Of a DNA stretch of 64,000 bases, positions 50,760 to 59,837 are shown piece by piece. The notes under the pieces are model-generated. The model did no database searches and was not told the origin of the DNA. It saw only the letters and a program-made list of their open reading frames with translations. Numbering within the stretch: position 1 is the stretch's first letter; each line of letters opens with the position of its first letter. The stretch is from Flavobacteriaceae bacterium. Lineage in GTDB: Bacteria > Bacteroidota > Bacteroidia > Flavobacteriales > Flavobacteriaceae. The stretch lies in contig JAGYJA010000002.1 in the NCBI GenBank assembly GCA_018402385.1, forward strand, positions 124,001 through 188,000, in the 5' to 3' direction. Position numbers and translations under genes: made by a program.

Positions 50760-51509
50760 ATGAAGCTAAGAGCAGAAAATTTAGTCAAAACATATAAAGG
50801 ACGCGATGTTGTAAAAGGCATTGATGTTGAAGTCAATCAAGGAGAAATTGTGGGACTTCTCGGACCAAACGGTGCCGGTAAAACTACCTCTTTTTATATG
50901 ATTGTGGGTCTGATCAAGCCCAATAAAGGTAAAATATTCCTCAATGAGACTGAAATCACAAAATATGCCATGTACAAAAGAGCTCAAAATGGGATTGGTT
51001 ATTTGGCTCAAGAAGCATCTGTATTCAGAAAATTGAGTATCGAGGAGAATATATTAAGTGTTTTGCAACTCACAAACCTTTCTAAAGATGAACAACATCA
51101 AAGAATGGAATCTCTAATAGAGGAATTTGGTTTGGGACACATCAGAAAAAATCGCGGTGATTTACTTTCAGGTGGTGAGCGCAGACGGACAGAAATTGCC
51201 AGAGCACTTGCCACAAATCCTTCATTCATACTTCTTGATGAACCTTTTGCCGGTGTTGACCCGGTGGCGGTAGAAGATATTCAACGCATTGTGGCGCAAC
51301 TCAAGGATAAAAATATTGGAATTCTTATCACAGACCACAACGTACAGGAAACCCTCGCTATTACAGACCGCACTTATTTAATGTTTGAAGGAAGCATCCT
51401 CAAACATGGAATTCCGGAAGAACTTGCGACAGACGAGATGGTTAGAAAAGTGTATTTAGGCCAAAATTTTGAACTTCGCAAAAAGAAACTGGATTTTAAA
51501 TCACTTTAA
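50760..51509 (+). CDS. lptB: LPS export ABC transporter ATP-binding protein LptB
   Basis: A 249-residue ATPase of the LptBFG complex that extracts lipopolysaccharide from the inner membrane. Walker [19 protein letters not shown], signature [16 protein letters not shown] and Walker [14 protein letters not shown] are complete. [19 protein letters not shown] is the LptB-type Q-loop region, and [12 protein letters not shown] the switch. The context with kdsD (Kdo pathway) supports the role. The permease subunits LptF/G are not in this window. Its stop overlaps the 3' end of the convergent pssA gene by 4 nt. Confidence 0.96.
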   Translation: MKLRAENLVKTYKGRDVVKGIDVEVNQGEIVGLLGPNGAGKTTSFYMIVGLIKPNKGKIFLNETEITKYAMYKRAQNGIGYLAQEASVFRKLSIEENILSVLQLTNLSKDEQHQRMESLIEEFGLGHIRKNRGDLLSGGERRRTEIARALATNPSFILLDEPFAGVDPVAVEDIQRIVAQLKDKNIGILITDHNVQETLAITDRTYLMFEGSILKHGIPEELATDEMVRKVYLGQNFELRKKKLDFKSL

Positions 51510-52246
51510 ACAACTTCTTTTTTCGCTAAAAGCGAAAGGAGCACATATAAAGAGATAATCAAAGGTATTGCCACAAACCAAAATACAATCAGCAAAGCTA
51601 TACTTAGGATTAGGAAAATGTAGCGCAAGGAATTTGCTTTGAAACCTCTTGTTTTAAACTTCAGCGAAAATAATTTTATGTTGGCATTCAAAAGATAACA
51701 ACTCAACAGTGTCAAAAAAATCAATACCCACTTATTAAGCAAGATTTCTGAGGCCAATTCTGAAGACTGATAAATCAAAATCAAAGGTAAACTGATTATC
51801 CACAAAGCATTTGCTGGGGTGGGTAATCCAATAAAAGATGTAGTTTGTCTTTCATCAACATTAAATTTTGCCAATCGATATGCAGAAGCAAGAGTGATGA
51901 GTAAACCCAGCAACGGTAAAAAAACTCCAGAGTCCAAATCCAAGGAGGCTTCTTCCCAAAGATTTAAAGGAACCGTTTCAAGTGATGACATATAGAGAAG
52001 TTGCATCATAATAATTCCAGGAGCCAAACCGCTTGTTACCACATCGGCGAGAGAGTCCAATTCTTTGCCCACCGGGCTCTCAACTTTAAAAGCTCGAGCA
52101 GCCAGACCATCAAAAAAGTCAAAGAAAATTCCCAATATCACAAACCCTGCCGCAAGCGGAATATTACCTTGAATAGCAAACACGACAGCGATACTTCCAA
52201 ATAGTAAATTACAAAGGGTGATAAAATTGGGTATAAATTTTAACAT
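51506..52246 (-). CDS. pssA: CDP-alcohol phosphatidyltransferase (phosphatidylserine synthase)
   Basis: A 246-residue inner-membrane enzyme with six to eight helices. The CDP-alcohol motif DG(x2)AR(x8)G(x3)D(x3)D is present: [19 protein letters not shown] followed by ELDSLAD (about 40-65). [13 protein letters not shown] at the N-terminus and the length are typical of PssA type 2, which makes phosphatidylserine from CDP-diacylglycerol and serine, leading to phosphatidylethanolamine. I start at the ATG of MLKFIPNF; the longer frame upstream opens with TTG. No phosphatidylserine decarboxylase gene is adjacent. Confidence 0.92.
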   Translation of the reverse strand: MLKFIPNFITLCNLLFGSIAVVFAIQGNIPLAAGFVILGIFFDFFDGLAARAFKVESPVGKELDSLADVVTSGLAPGIIMMQLLYMSSLETVPLNLWEEASLDLDSGVFLPLLGLLITLASAYRLAKFNVDERQTTSFIGLPTPANALWIISLPLILIYQSSELASEILLNKWVLIFLTLLSCYLLNANIKLFSLKFKTRGFKANSLRYIFLILSIALLIVFWFVAIPLIISLYVLLSLLAKKEVV

Positions 52247-52373
52247 AGAATCTATTTTATGTGTTGTAAAAATAGCAAACAATTTTCGTCTAAGCTGTAA
52301 AAATTAAACAATAACTCTAACTTTTTGTAGTTAGTAGAATTATATAATCTGATATTTGCATCAAATTAAGCCC

Positions 52374-53441
52374 TTGAAAAAGAAATTTCTAATTCTATTA
52401 TTTTTTTCGGTTCTTTTCGCTTCAGCACAGACAGCCAGAAAGTATTCTAATGAGTTTATGAATATTGGTGTAGATGCTGCAGCCTTGGGAATGGCAAACG
52501 CTGTGACGGCTATTACTTCAGATGTGAATGCAGGTTACTGGAACCCGGCCGGTTTGGTTCAACTGGAGGACAATCAACTTTCCCTGATGCATGCTTCTTA
52601 TTTTGCGAATATTGCAACATATAATTATGCCGGCTTTGCAATGCCTCTTGATGATAGGAGTGCGGTGGGTTTTTCAGCCATAAGGTTTGGCGTAGATGAT
52701 ATTTTAAATACCACACAGCTAATCGACCAACAAGGTAATATAGACTACAACCGCATTAGTCTGTTTTCGACGGCAGATTATGGTTTCACCTTTTCCTATG
52801 CCCGAAAATTACCGCTTGATGGATTAAATTATGGCGTAAATGCCAAAGTAATAAGAAGGGTCATTGGCAAGTTTGCATCTTCCTGGGGTTTTGGACTTGA
52901 TGTGGGAATTCAGTTTGAGAAAAAGGACTGGCGATTTGGAATCATGGCCAGAGATATAACAACAACGTATAACATCTGGACTATTGATGAAGATGAATTT
53001 GCAACCATTCAAGGAGCGGTAGAAGGACAAAATCAAGAAGAGCCTGAATCTACCGAAATTACCATCCCAAAATTACAAATTGGTGCAGGAAGACTCTTTG
53101 AATTTAGAGGTGACTATTCACTTTTGGCTTCTGTGAATTTGAATGTTCGTTTTGCTGAAACAAACGACATTATCTCCACGAGTGGTTTTAGTGTTGATCC
53201 TGCATTGGGTTTTCAATTTGGATTTATAGATATGGTTTTTTTGAGAGCAGGTGTGGGTAATTTTCAAAATGTACTTCAACTCGATGGAAGTGAAAGTGTA
53301 AATTTTCAACCCAATATGGGTGTGGGGTTCAAATACAAAGGAATTCAGGTGGATTATGCTCTAACAGACATTGGCGATCAAAGTGTGGCTTTGTATTCCA
53401 ATGTGTTTTCAGTGAAAGTTGACTGGGATGTATTTCGGTAA
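52374..53441 (+). CDS. PorV/PorQ-like outer-membrane protein
   Basis: An outer-membrane beta-barrel protein of about 355 residues with a signal peptide (MKKKFLILLFFSVLFASAQ). The mature start ARKYSNEFMNIGVDAAALGM, followed by NAGYWNPAGL, is the signature of the FadL-like PorV family, which in Bacteroidota includes type IX secretion parts (PorV) and paralogues of unclear role. No ATG starts the frame; TTG codons at 52356 and 52374 are candidates, and I prefer 52374 because it leaves a normal signal peptide. Typical PorV neighbours such as porU are not in the window, so this is more likely the paralogue PorV2. Confidence 0.85.
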   Translation: MKKKFLILLFFSVLFASAQTARKYSNEFMNIGVDAAALGMANAVTAITSDVNAGYWNPAGLVQLEDNQLSLMHASYFANIATYNYAGFAMPLDDRSAVGFSAIRFGVDDILNTTQLIDQQGNIDYNRISLFSTADYGFTFSYARKLPLDGLNYGVNAKVIRRVIGKFASSWGFGLDVGIQFEKKDWRFGIMARDITTTYNIWTIDEDEFATIQGAVEGQNQEEPESTEITIPKLQIGAGRLFEFRGDYSLLASVNLNVRFAETNDIISTSGFSVDPALGFQFGFIDMVFLRAGVGNFQNVLQLDGSESVNFQPNMGVGFKYKGIQVDYALTDIGDQSVALYSNVFSVKVDWDVFR

Positions 53442-53444
53442 ATA

Positions 53445-53684
53445 CTATTGATTGTAAACCACACCTCGATGTGGTTTTAAGGCATCTCTCACTTCGATCA
53501 TCTTTTTTTTATCAACGACTAAAAAGGCGATTGCGTGCATGTCAGTAAGCGTTTCAATACCCGATAAGGGGTTGACTAATTCTTTACTTTCAGCAAATTG
53601 ATTTAGGTGAATTTGATGGTGAGTTGCGATTTTTTCAGCATCAGGCCCGTGAAAATCCCAGATGAGTTTGATGTGTTCTGACAT
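53445..53684 (-). CDS. Small conserved Bacteroidota protein
   Basis: A 79-residue soluble protein: MSEHIKLIWDFHGPDAEKIA, then HHQIHLNQFAESKEL and a conserved DMHAIAFLVVDKKKMIEVRD. I know relatives only as conserved hypothetical proteins in Flavobacteriia. Several His residues (in WDFHGPDA, THHQIHL, TDMHA and KPHRG) might bind a metal, which is speculative. It lies 65 nt downstream of the Skp-like gene on the same strand with a text-like spacer in between, and is convergent with the PorV-like gene. Confidence 0.8.
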   Translation of the reverse strand: MSEHIKLIWDFHGPDAEKIATHHQIHLNQFAESKELVNPLSGIETLTDMHAIAFLVVDKKKMIEVRDALKPHRGVVYNQ

Positions 53685-53749
53685 ATGATTTCAGGTTTCA
53701 GGTATTGCGTTAAAAGAATCTACATACTTCTAACCTCTAACTTCAATTT

Positions 53750-54268
53750 TTATTCCTCTACTTCAATTCCCAATTTTGTGAGTACTGCAATAGTGATGTC
53801 AAGATTTGGATCCAGATATATGATACTGGAATCTGAGCTTGTATTGAAAATTTGTGTAAAGTTCTGCTCTTTAACAATCACATCAACTAATTCTGCAATC
53901 TTCATGTATAAAGGTCGCTTGAGTTCGTCTTCTTTAATGCGCATCAACTGTACCCCATTTTGTCTGAATTTTGTGATATCCTCTTCAAGTTTGAAAATAG
54001 CGGTTTGTTTTTCAGTTCTTTGTTGATCAGAGAGACTTTCCACATTTTTATTATACTCATCAAGTTTTGATTGGTATGTAGTCATTTTTTCTTGAAGTTG
54101 AGACTCGAGTGTTTGCCCATAAGCCTGAAGGTCTTTTTGGACAGTTTCAATCTCTGGCATTTTTGATAGTATAAAATCAATATCGATTGTACCTAGCTTT
54201 GATTGAGCTTGAATCGCGAAAGTGGCCAATAAGAAAATAATAGTAAGCTTTAAATTTTTCATCTTCAT
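53750..54268 (-). CDS. OmpH/Skp family periplasmic chaperone
   Basis: A 172-residue exported protein with signal peptide MKMKNLKLTIIFLLATFAIQAQ. The mature protein starts SKLGTIDIDFILSKMPEIE, followed by a long coiled coil (about 40-125) with QLQEKMTTYQSKLDEYNKN, and returns to a small body (about 130-172), the tentacle design of Skp trimers. It would hold unfolded outer-membrane proteins in the periplasm. The longer frame upstream runs through the promoter and is not coding. The divergent gene cluster on the other side encodes SurA-type chaperones, so this is an outer-membrane biogenesis locus. Confidence 0.92.
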   Translation of the reverse strand: MKMKNLKLTIIFLLATFAIQAQSKLGTIDIDFILSKMPEIETVQKDLQAYGQTLESQLQEKMTTYQSKLDEYNKNVESLSDQQRTEKQTAIFKLEEDITKFRQNGVQLMRIKEDELKRPLYMKIAELVDVIVKEQNFTQIFNTSSDSSIIYLDPNLDITIAVLTKLGIEVEE

Positions 54269-54283
54269 TGTTTTATTTGATTG

Positions 54284-54314
54284 CAAAAATAAGTGAAAAA
54301 TAGTTGAACCGCAA
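54284..54314 (-). promoter_or_regulatory. Promoter of the Skp-like gene
   Basis: Reverse strand: TTG (54314-54312), 20-nt spacer, perfect TATTTTTG (54291-54284), 15 nt before the ATG at 54268, so the leader is only about 9-10 nt. Confidence 0.75.
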
Positions 54315-54483
54315 TTATGATCACTATTAAAGAAAGGTTTTTTGAAAATAATTTGATTCAAAAAGCACTTTAAAACCGCAAATAAATCAAAAGCAATTTC
54401 CTCATAGAGTTTCAAATGAACTGTAAGGTAAACTACTCGTTTTAAGAGACTCAATATTTTAGTAATATGTTAAGATTTGAGGC

Positions 54484-54513
54484 TTGTTTAACACCTCAAT
54501 TTTGTTATTTTTG
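54484..54513 (+). promoter_or_regulatory. Promoter of the SurA-type gene cluster
   Basis: TTG (54484-54486), 19-nt spacer and perfect TATTTTTG (54506-54513), 24 nt before the ATG at 54538. This is one of the best matches to the Bacteroidota consensus in the window. Confidence 0.85.
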
Positions 54514-54537
54514 CAGTTACTAAAAAATAATAATATT

Positions 54538-56496
54538 ATGAAGTTAAGCACATTTTTTGTTACTTTTTTTGTGTCATTCACAACGTTAACATTTTCGCAA
54601 AAAGCCGAGAAGAAAATACTTTTGACTATTGATGACGAACCTGTTTATTTTGATGAATTTACAAGAGTTTATGAGAAAAACTTAGACATGGTTCAAGATG
54701 AAAATCAAAAATCAAAAGAAGCTTATCTTGATTTATTTGTCAATTACAAACTTAAAATAAAGGAGGCTCACACTCAAGAACTTCATAAAAATCCCACTTT
54801 TATAAAAGAGTTTTCAAGTTATAGAAATCAACTTGCTCAAAACTACCTTTATGACCAGGAAATTACTGAAGATCTCATTGTGGAGGGATATGAACGATTG
54901 CAGGAAGAATTAAATGCAAATCACATACTATTAAGAGTTGCTCCAGATGCGCATCCAAAAGACACTTTGGAGGCATACAATAAATTGAAAGCAATACTAG
55001 ACCGTGCTAGAAATGGTGAAGATTTCGTAGAACTTGCAAAAAATTACTCTGAAGAGCCAAATGCTTCAGAGCGCGGCGGTGCTTTGGGATATTTTAAAGG
55101 CTTTGGTATGGTCTATCCTTTTGAAACTGTTGCTTACAATACTCCTGTTGGAGAAATTTCTGAGATTGTTAGAACACAATATGGCTATCATATAATAAAA
55201 ATTAATGACAGAAGAGAAGTGCCTGAGGAGGTTACAGTAGCTCATATAATGATTGCTCTTAATGAGAATGTAAATGACCCGGAAGCAAAAAACAGAATTA
55301 ATGACATTTTAAAAAGAGTTAAACAAGGAGAGGATTTTGGCGATTTAGCCAGACAATTTTCTGAAGATACGGGGACTGCCAAAAATGGAGGGCAACTCAA
55401 TCGTTTTGGTTCCGGCAGGCTCAATGCTCCCAATTTTGAGGAAGCAGCCTTTAGTTTAAAAAATCCGGGTGATATCTCAGATCCTGTAAAAACAAGCTTT
55501 GGATGGCATATTATCAAACTCATTGAGAGACATCCCAAAACAACTCTGGATGAGTCAAGAGAAGAATTACTTAAAAAAATCAAATCAACAGATAGATCAA
55601 AAGTAATTATCGCATCGGTAAATGATCGCATTAAGGAAAAATACAATTTTGAAAAAATAGAGGATCCCTTACCCTTTTTTAATACCTATGTGACAGATAG
55701 CCTTTTAAAACGTAAATGGAAAAACCCCTCAGTACACCCAAAATTAAAACAAACCATATTCAAAATTGGACAAGAACAATATACTTTTGGGGATTTTGCA
55801 AACTTTATTGAGTCCTATCAAAAACAATCACGAGCGTTTCAAGATTTAGATTTACTATTGAAGGAATATTATAAAGAATTTGAAAAAGAAAAACTTGATG
55901 AGTTTTATAAAATAAGCCTAGAATTAGAAAATGAGGAGTATTCAAACTTAATCTCTGAATACAGAGACGGTTTGCTCATTTATGATTTAATGCAAAAAAA
56001 TATTTGGGAGCCCTCAAAAACAGACACTATTGGCATGACCACTTTTTTTGAAAATAACCGAGACTCATACGCCTGGAAAACAAGAGTGGAAGGTTTGATA
56101 GCATCTACTGCAAGTAAAAAAATTGCAAATCAGATCAAAAAAATGCTTAAAAACAAGGCTACTGCAGAAGAAATTAAAAGCAATTTTAATACAGAAGAAG
56201 TAGTCAACGTTATTATAACAGAAGGGGTTTATGAAATAGAAAACTCGATACTGCCTTCAAATTTTAAAACTTCAAAAGGAGTTTCAAAAGTGTATGATGT
56301 TTCAACAGAGAAAAGTACTAACTCTTCACAATTCATCGTTGTAGATGTTGAAGACATCATTCCCCAAACAGTTAAAGACCTTGATGAAGTGAGAGGTCGT
56401 GTAATGAGTGATTATCAAGCTCATCTTGAAAAAGAATGGATGAAAGAACTTCTTAAAAAATACAATGTTGTCATAGACAAAAGTGTAATGAACTAA
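54538..56496 (+). CDS. SurA/PpiC-type periplasmic peptidyl-prolyl isomerase
   Basis: A 652-residue exported protein: signal peptide MKLSTFFVTFFVSFTTLTFS, then an N-terminal chaperone part (about 20-120). Two parvulin domains follow, near 125-225 (NANHILLRVAPDAHP to YGYHIIKINDR) and near 232-330 (VTVAHIMIALNENVN to FGWHIIKLIERHP). The rest, about 330-652, is a helical C-terminal part without a known motif. It would fold proteins in the periplasm. It leads a run of three related genes behind a good promoter. The start is the ATG at 54538; an earlier TTG-opened frame overlaps the promoter. Confidence 0.93.
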   Translation: MKLSTFFVTFFVSFTTLTFSQKAEKKILLTIDDEPVYFDEFTRVYEKNLDMVQDENQKSKEAYLDLFVNYKLKIKEAHTQELHKNPTFIKEFSSYRNQLAQNYLYDQEITEDLIVEGYERLQEELNANHILLRVAPDAHPKDTLEAYNKLKAILDRARNGEDFVELAKNYSEEPNASERGGALGYFKGFGMVYPFETVAYNTPVGEISEIVRTQYGYHIIKINDRREVPEEVTVAHIMIALNENVNDPEAKNRINDILKRVKQGEDFGDLARQFSEDTGTAKNGGQLNRFGSGRLNAPNFEEAAFSLKNPGDISDPVKTSFGWHIIKLIERHPKTTLDESREELLKKIKSTDRSKVIIASVNDRIKEKYNFEKIEDPLPFFNTYVTDSLLKRKWKNPSVHPKLKQTIFKIGQEQYTFGDFANFIESYQKQSRAFQDLDLLLKEYYKEFEKEKLDEFYKISLELENEEYSNLISEYRDGLLIYDLMQKNIWEPSKTDTIGMTTFFENNRDSYAWKTRVEGLIASTASKKIANQIKKMLKNKATAEEIKSNFNTEEVVNVIITEGVYEIENSILPSNFKTSKGVSKVYDVSTEKSTNSSQFIVVDVEDIIPQTVKDLDEVRGRVMSDYQAHLEKEWMKELLKKYNVVIDKSVMN

Positions 56497-56500
56497 TTTA

Positions 56501-57349
56501 ATGAAGCCATTTCTAACAGTTTTAATCCTTGTTTTTTTTACTTCCTGTCAACTTTTTGACAAAGAAATAGATGAAGAAGTTATTGCAAAGGTAGGTAGCC
56601 ACCTCTTGTACCTCAATGATATTGAAAATATTGTGGGACCCGGAACCTCAAAAGAAGACAGCATCGTTTTGGTTAAAACATTCATTGATAAATGGGCCAC
56701 TCAAAAATTACTTTTAGACAAAGCAAAAGTCAATCTCTCTCAGGAAAAGCTGGACGCTTATGACGAACTAGTAGCCAACTATAAAACAGACCTTTATACA
56801 AAAGGATATGTCGATATCATAGCCACTCAATCGCTCAATAAAGAAATTAGTGAAATCGAACTTGAAACCTTTTATGAGCAAAATAAAGAAAACTTTCTTT
56901 TAAACGAAGACTTGCTTCAGTTACGCTACATTCACGTAGGAAAAGAAAATAGAAGTGTCAATGAATTAAAACAACAACTTTTTAATTTTGACGAAAAAGA
57001 TAAAAAAGCAATTGAAGAAAAATCAATACAATTCAAAACCATTTCTCTCAACGATTCCATTTGGGTTGAAGCACAAACAGTAAGAGATAAAATTGCTGTA
57101 ATAACAACAGAAAACTATACAGAATTGTTAAAAAAATCAAATAGATTAGAGTTACAAGATTCTTTAGGAGTATATTTGATTTATGTGAAAGATGTGCTTT
57201 CGCGAAATGATTTAGCACCACTTTCCTACGTGAAACCCACTATTGAACAAATCATACTAAACCAACGAAAGTTAGAAATTATTAAAAATTTAGAAAAAGA
57301 TATATTACAAGATGCAATTAGAACCAAAAATTTTGAAGTATTTAAATAA
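56501..57349 (+). CDS. SurA-like lipoprotein without a parvulin domain
   Basis: A 282-residue lipoprotein: MKPFLTVLILVFFTSC is a lipoprotein signal with lipidated Cys16. The region about 28-150 resembles the SurA N-terminal chaperone domain (EEVIAKVGSHLLYLNDIENI, then LNKEISEIELETFYEQNKEN). No parvulin catalytic block is seen: the part after 135 is short and only LRYIHVGKENR recalls the first strand. It is probably a chaperone without isomerase activity. It begins 4 nt after the first isomerase gene, and its last 38 nt overlap surA. Confidence 0.85.
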   Translation: MKPFLTVLILVFFTSCQLFDKEIDEEVIAKVGSHLLYLNDIENIVGPGTSKEDSIVLVKTFIDKWATQKLLLDKAKVNLSQEKLDAYDELVANYKTDLYTKGYVDIIATQSLNKEISEIELETFYEQNKENFLLNEDLLQLRYIHVGKENRSVNELKQQLFNFDEKDKKAIEEKSIQFKTISLNDSIWVEAQTVRDKIAVITTENYTELLKKSNRLELQDSLGVYLIYVKDVLSRNDLAPLSYVKPTIEQIILNQRKLEIIKNLEKDILQDAIRTKNFEVFK

Positions 57350-58778
57350 AAAAGTCAACTTAATCCTGCTTCTTATACTGAGTTTTACACTTAGCAGCCC
57401 GGCACAAGATGAAACCCTCATTATTGATGATAAGAGCAATATTGAAATTCAATCAACTCAATCCAATATAAAGGACACCCTCAAAACTCAAGAAAGATAT
57501 AAAATTGACGGTGTAATTGGCGTTGTGGGTAATTATATAGTTTTAGAAAGCGATATTGATAGAACATACCTAGAGCTTCAACAGCAAAGCATTTCAACAT
57601 CAGACATTACAAGATGTGAACTTTTTGGAAAGCTTTTAGAAGACAAACTTTATACTCACCACGCCATTCAAGACAGTATAGTTGTAACTGATGCCGAAAT
57701 CAATGGCCGCTTAGACCAACAAATAGAATATATGGTGAGCCAATTAGGTTCTGAAGAAAAAGTATATCAATTCTATAGAAAAAACTCTATGGCAGAAATG
57801 CGCAGAGAACTTTTTGAAATTATAAAGTCCAATCAGCTCGCTTCAATGATGCAGGAAAAAATCTATGAAGATTTAGAGGTTACCCCGGAAGAAGTGAGAC
57901 AGTTTTTTCAATCCATACCTGAAGAAGACAGACCCATTTTTGGAGCAGAATTGGAAGTGGCTCAAATTGTTATCGAACCCGAAATCACCCCCGAAGCCAA
58001 ACAAAGAGTCATTGAAGAACTCAATGAACACCGTAGTGATGTGGTAGAAAACGGAGCCAGCTTCACAACAAAAGTGGTTCTTTACTCAGACGAACCTCGG
58101 GCATCAACTCACGGAGGATTAATAAGTCTTACCAGAAAAAGTTCCTTTGTTAAAGAATTTAAAGATGTTGCTTTTTCAATTCAAGAGGGTGAAGTCAGTG
58201 AGCCCTTTGAAACAGAATTTGGCTACCACATTATTTACGTAGAAAAAGTGAGAGGGCAGGAACGGGATGTGAGACACGTCCTCAAAATTCCAAAAGTAGA
58301 TGAAGCTACTATTCAACAAGCAAGAACAAAAATTGATAACATCAGAGAAAAAATCATCAATGGCGAAATAACCTTTGCGGAAGCAGCACGTTCAGAATCT
58401 GATGAAAAAGAAACCAAAAATAACGGTGGTCAGTTAATCAATCCGGTTACCGGTGACACCCGCTTTGAATTGACAAAAATGGACCCAAATCTCAGTAATC
58501 AAGTATATAATCTCGGAGATGGTGAAATTTCACCGGTATATATTGACGAGGACAAAACCGGAAGAAAACGATTTAAAATCCTCACTGTTACAAATCGCTT
58601 TGAAGAACATGTTGCAGATTACGCTGTTGATTATGAGAAAATAAGAGAATTGGCACTAACTCAAAAACGAATCAAAGCCATAGAAAAATGGCAAGATGAT
58701 AAAATCAGTGAAACATACATCAACATCAACAGCGATTATGCTGACTGTGAGTATGCTAATAACTGGTTGCAACAATAA
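57312..58778 (+). CDS. surA: SurA family periplasmic chaperone/isomerase
   Basis: A 488-residue protein. A hydrophobic signal segment (NKKVNLILLLILSFTLSSPA) ends near residue 31. The N-terminal chaperone domain holds YKIDGVIGVVGNYIVLESDI (about 63-82). Two parvulin domains lie near 213-315 (AELEVAQIVIEPEIT to FGYHIIYVEKVRG) and 316-425 (RDVRHVLKIPKVDE). The order signal, N-domain, P1, P2, C-helix is that of E. coli SurA, the main chaperone for outer-membrane proteins. The start at 57312 lies within the upstream gene; a start nearer the signal peptide is possible. Confidence 0.92.
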   Translation: MQLEPKILKYLNKKVNLILLLILSFTLSSPAQDETLIIDDKSNIEIQSTQSNIKDTLKTQERYKIDGVIGVVGNYIVLESDIDRTYLELQQQSISTSDITRCELFGKLLEDKLYTHHAIQDSIVVTDAEINGRLDQQIEYMVSQLGSEEKVYQFYRKNSMAEMRRELFEIIKSNQLASMMQEKIYEDLEVTPEEVRQFFQSIPEEDRPIFGAELEVAQIVIEPEITPEAKQRVIEELNEHRSDVVENGASFTTKVVLYSDEPRASTHGGLISLTRKSSFVKEFKDVAFSIQEGEVSEPFETEFGYHIIYVEKVRGQERDVRHVLKIPKVDEATIQQARTKIDNIREKIINGEITFAEAARSESDEKETKNNGGQLINPVTGDTRFELTKMDPNLSNQVYNLGDGEISPVYIDEDKTGRKRFKILTVTNRFEEHVADYAVDYEKIRELALTQKRIKAIEKWQDDKISETYININSDYADCEYANNWLQQ

Positions 58779-58825
58779 CCCATACCCAATCTGTCTGAAG
58801 AAAACATAAAAAATAGTTTGAAAAT

Positions 58826-59779
58826 ATGTCTGATGTAGCCGCTGTAGAACAATTAGTAAAAAAACACAAAGCCCTAAAAGCAGAAATATCAAAAGTCATC
58901 ATCGGGCAGGATGAGGTTGTGAAGCAGGTATTACTCGCCATTTTTTCAGGGGGACACGCCCTGTTGATTGGTGTTCCCGGATTGGCAAAAACCTTGCTGG
59001 TGAATACACTGGCTCAAGCACTGGGACTCGACTTTAAACGCATACAGTTCACGCCAGATTTGATGCCCAGTGATATTTTGGGTTCAGAAATTCTTGATGA
59101 AAACCGCCAGTTTAAATTCATAAAAGGGCCGCTTTTCGCTAATATCATCCTTGCTGATGAGATTAACAGAACACCTCCTAAAACACAGGCAGCTCTTTTG
59201 GAAGCGATGCAGGAACGCGCTGTGACCATTGCAGGAAATCACTACAATTTAAGCTTGCCATACTTTGTTTTAGCTACTCAAAACCCCATTGAGCAGGAAG
59301 GAACCTATCCACTTCCTGAAGCACAATTGGACCGTTTTATGTTTGCAATCAATCTGGAATACCCCTCTTTTTCTGAAGAAGTTGATATTGTAAAAGCTAC
59401 AACTACAGATGTTTCGGCAACAGTGAATCCTTTATTTAGTGCGCAGGAAATCATTGATTTTCAGCAATTAATACGTAGAATTCCTGTGGCTGATAACGTC
59501 ATTGAATATGCTGTTCAACTTGTGACTAAAACCAGGCCAAAATCCCCACAAGCTACAGAGCTTGTTAATAATTATATCGATTGGGGAGCCGGCCCGCGTG
59601 CTTCACAAAACTTAATACTAGCTGCCAAAACAAACGCGGCCCTCAATGGTAAATTCTCACCAGATATTGCCGATGTACAGTCTGTCGCGAAAGGCATTTT
59701 GAGACACAGAATGATTAAAAACTACAAAGCAGAGGCAGAAGGATTGACAATCGAAACAATAATTGAGAGTTTGTTTTAA
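58826..59779 (+). CDS. MoxR-family AAA+ ATPase
   Basis: A 317-residue AAA+ ATPase of the MoxR group. Walker A is GVPGLAKTLL (about 49-58), Walker B ILADEINRTPPKTQAALLEAMQE (about 109-131). Sensor 1 is ATQNPIEQEGTYPLPEAQLDRF (about 150-171), and the lid domain ends the protein. MoxR proteins act as chaperones for VWA-domain partners, often in batABD-type clusters. No VWA gene follows here; the operon ends at an acyltransferase gene that has been broken. It starts 47 nt after surA. Confidence 0.94.
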   Translation: MSDVAAVEQLVKKHKALKAEISKVIIGQDEVVKQVLLAIFSGGHALLIGVPGLAKTLLVNTLAQALGLDFKRIQFTPDLMPSDILGSEILDENRQFKFIKGPLFANIILADEINRTPPKTQAALLEAMQERAVTIAGNHYNLSLPYFVLATQNPIEQEGTYPLPEAQLDRFMFAINLEYPSFSEEVDIVKATTTDVSATVNPLFSAQEIIDFQQLIRRIPVADNVIEYAVQLVTKTRPKSPQATELVNNYIDWGAGPRASQNLILAAKTNAALNGKFSPDIADVQSVAKGILRHRMIKNYKAEAEGLTIETIIESLF

Positions 59780-59837
59780 GTCCAAAACATTTCTTATCTC
59801 ATTTTCCGTATATTCGTTTTCAGTTAATAATTAACCC

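Noticed and set aside
53685..54026. Forward-strand open frame of 113 codons
   Set aside because: It is the antisense shadow of the Skp-like gene and has no signal of its own.
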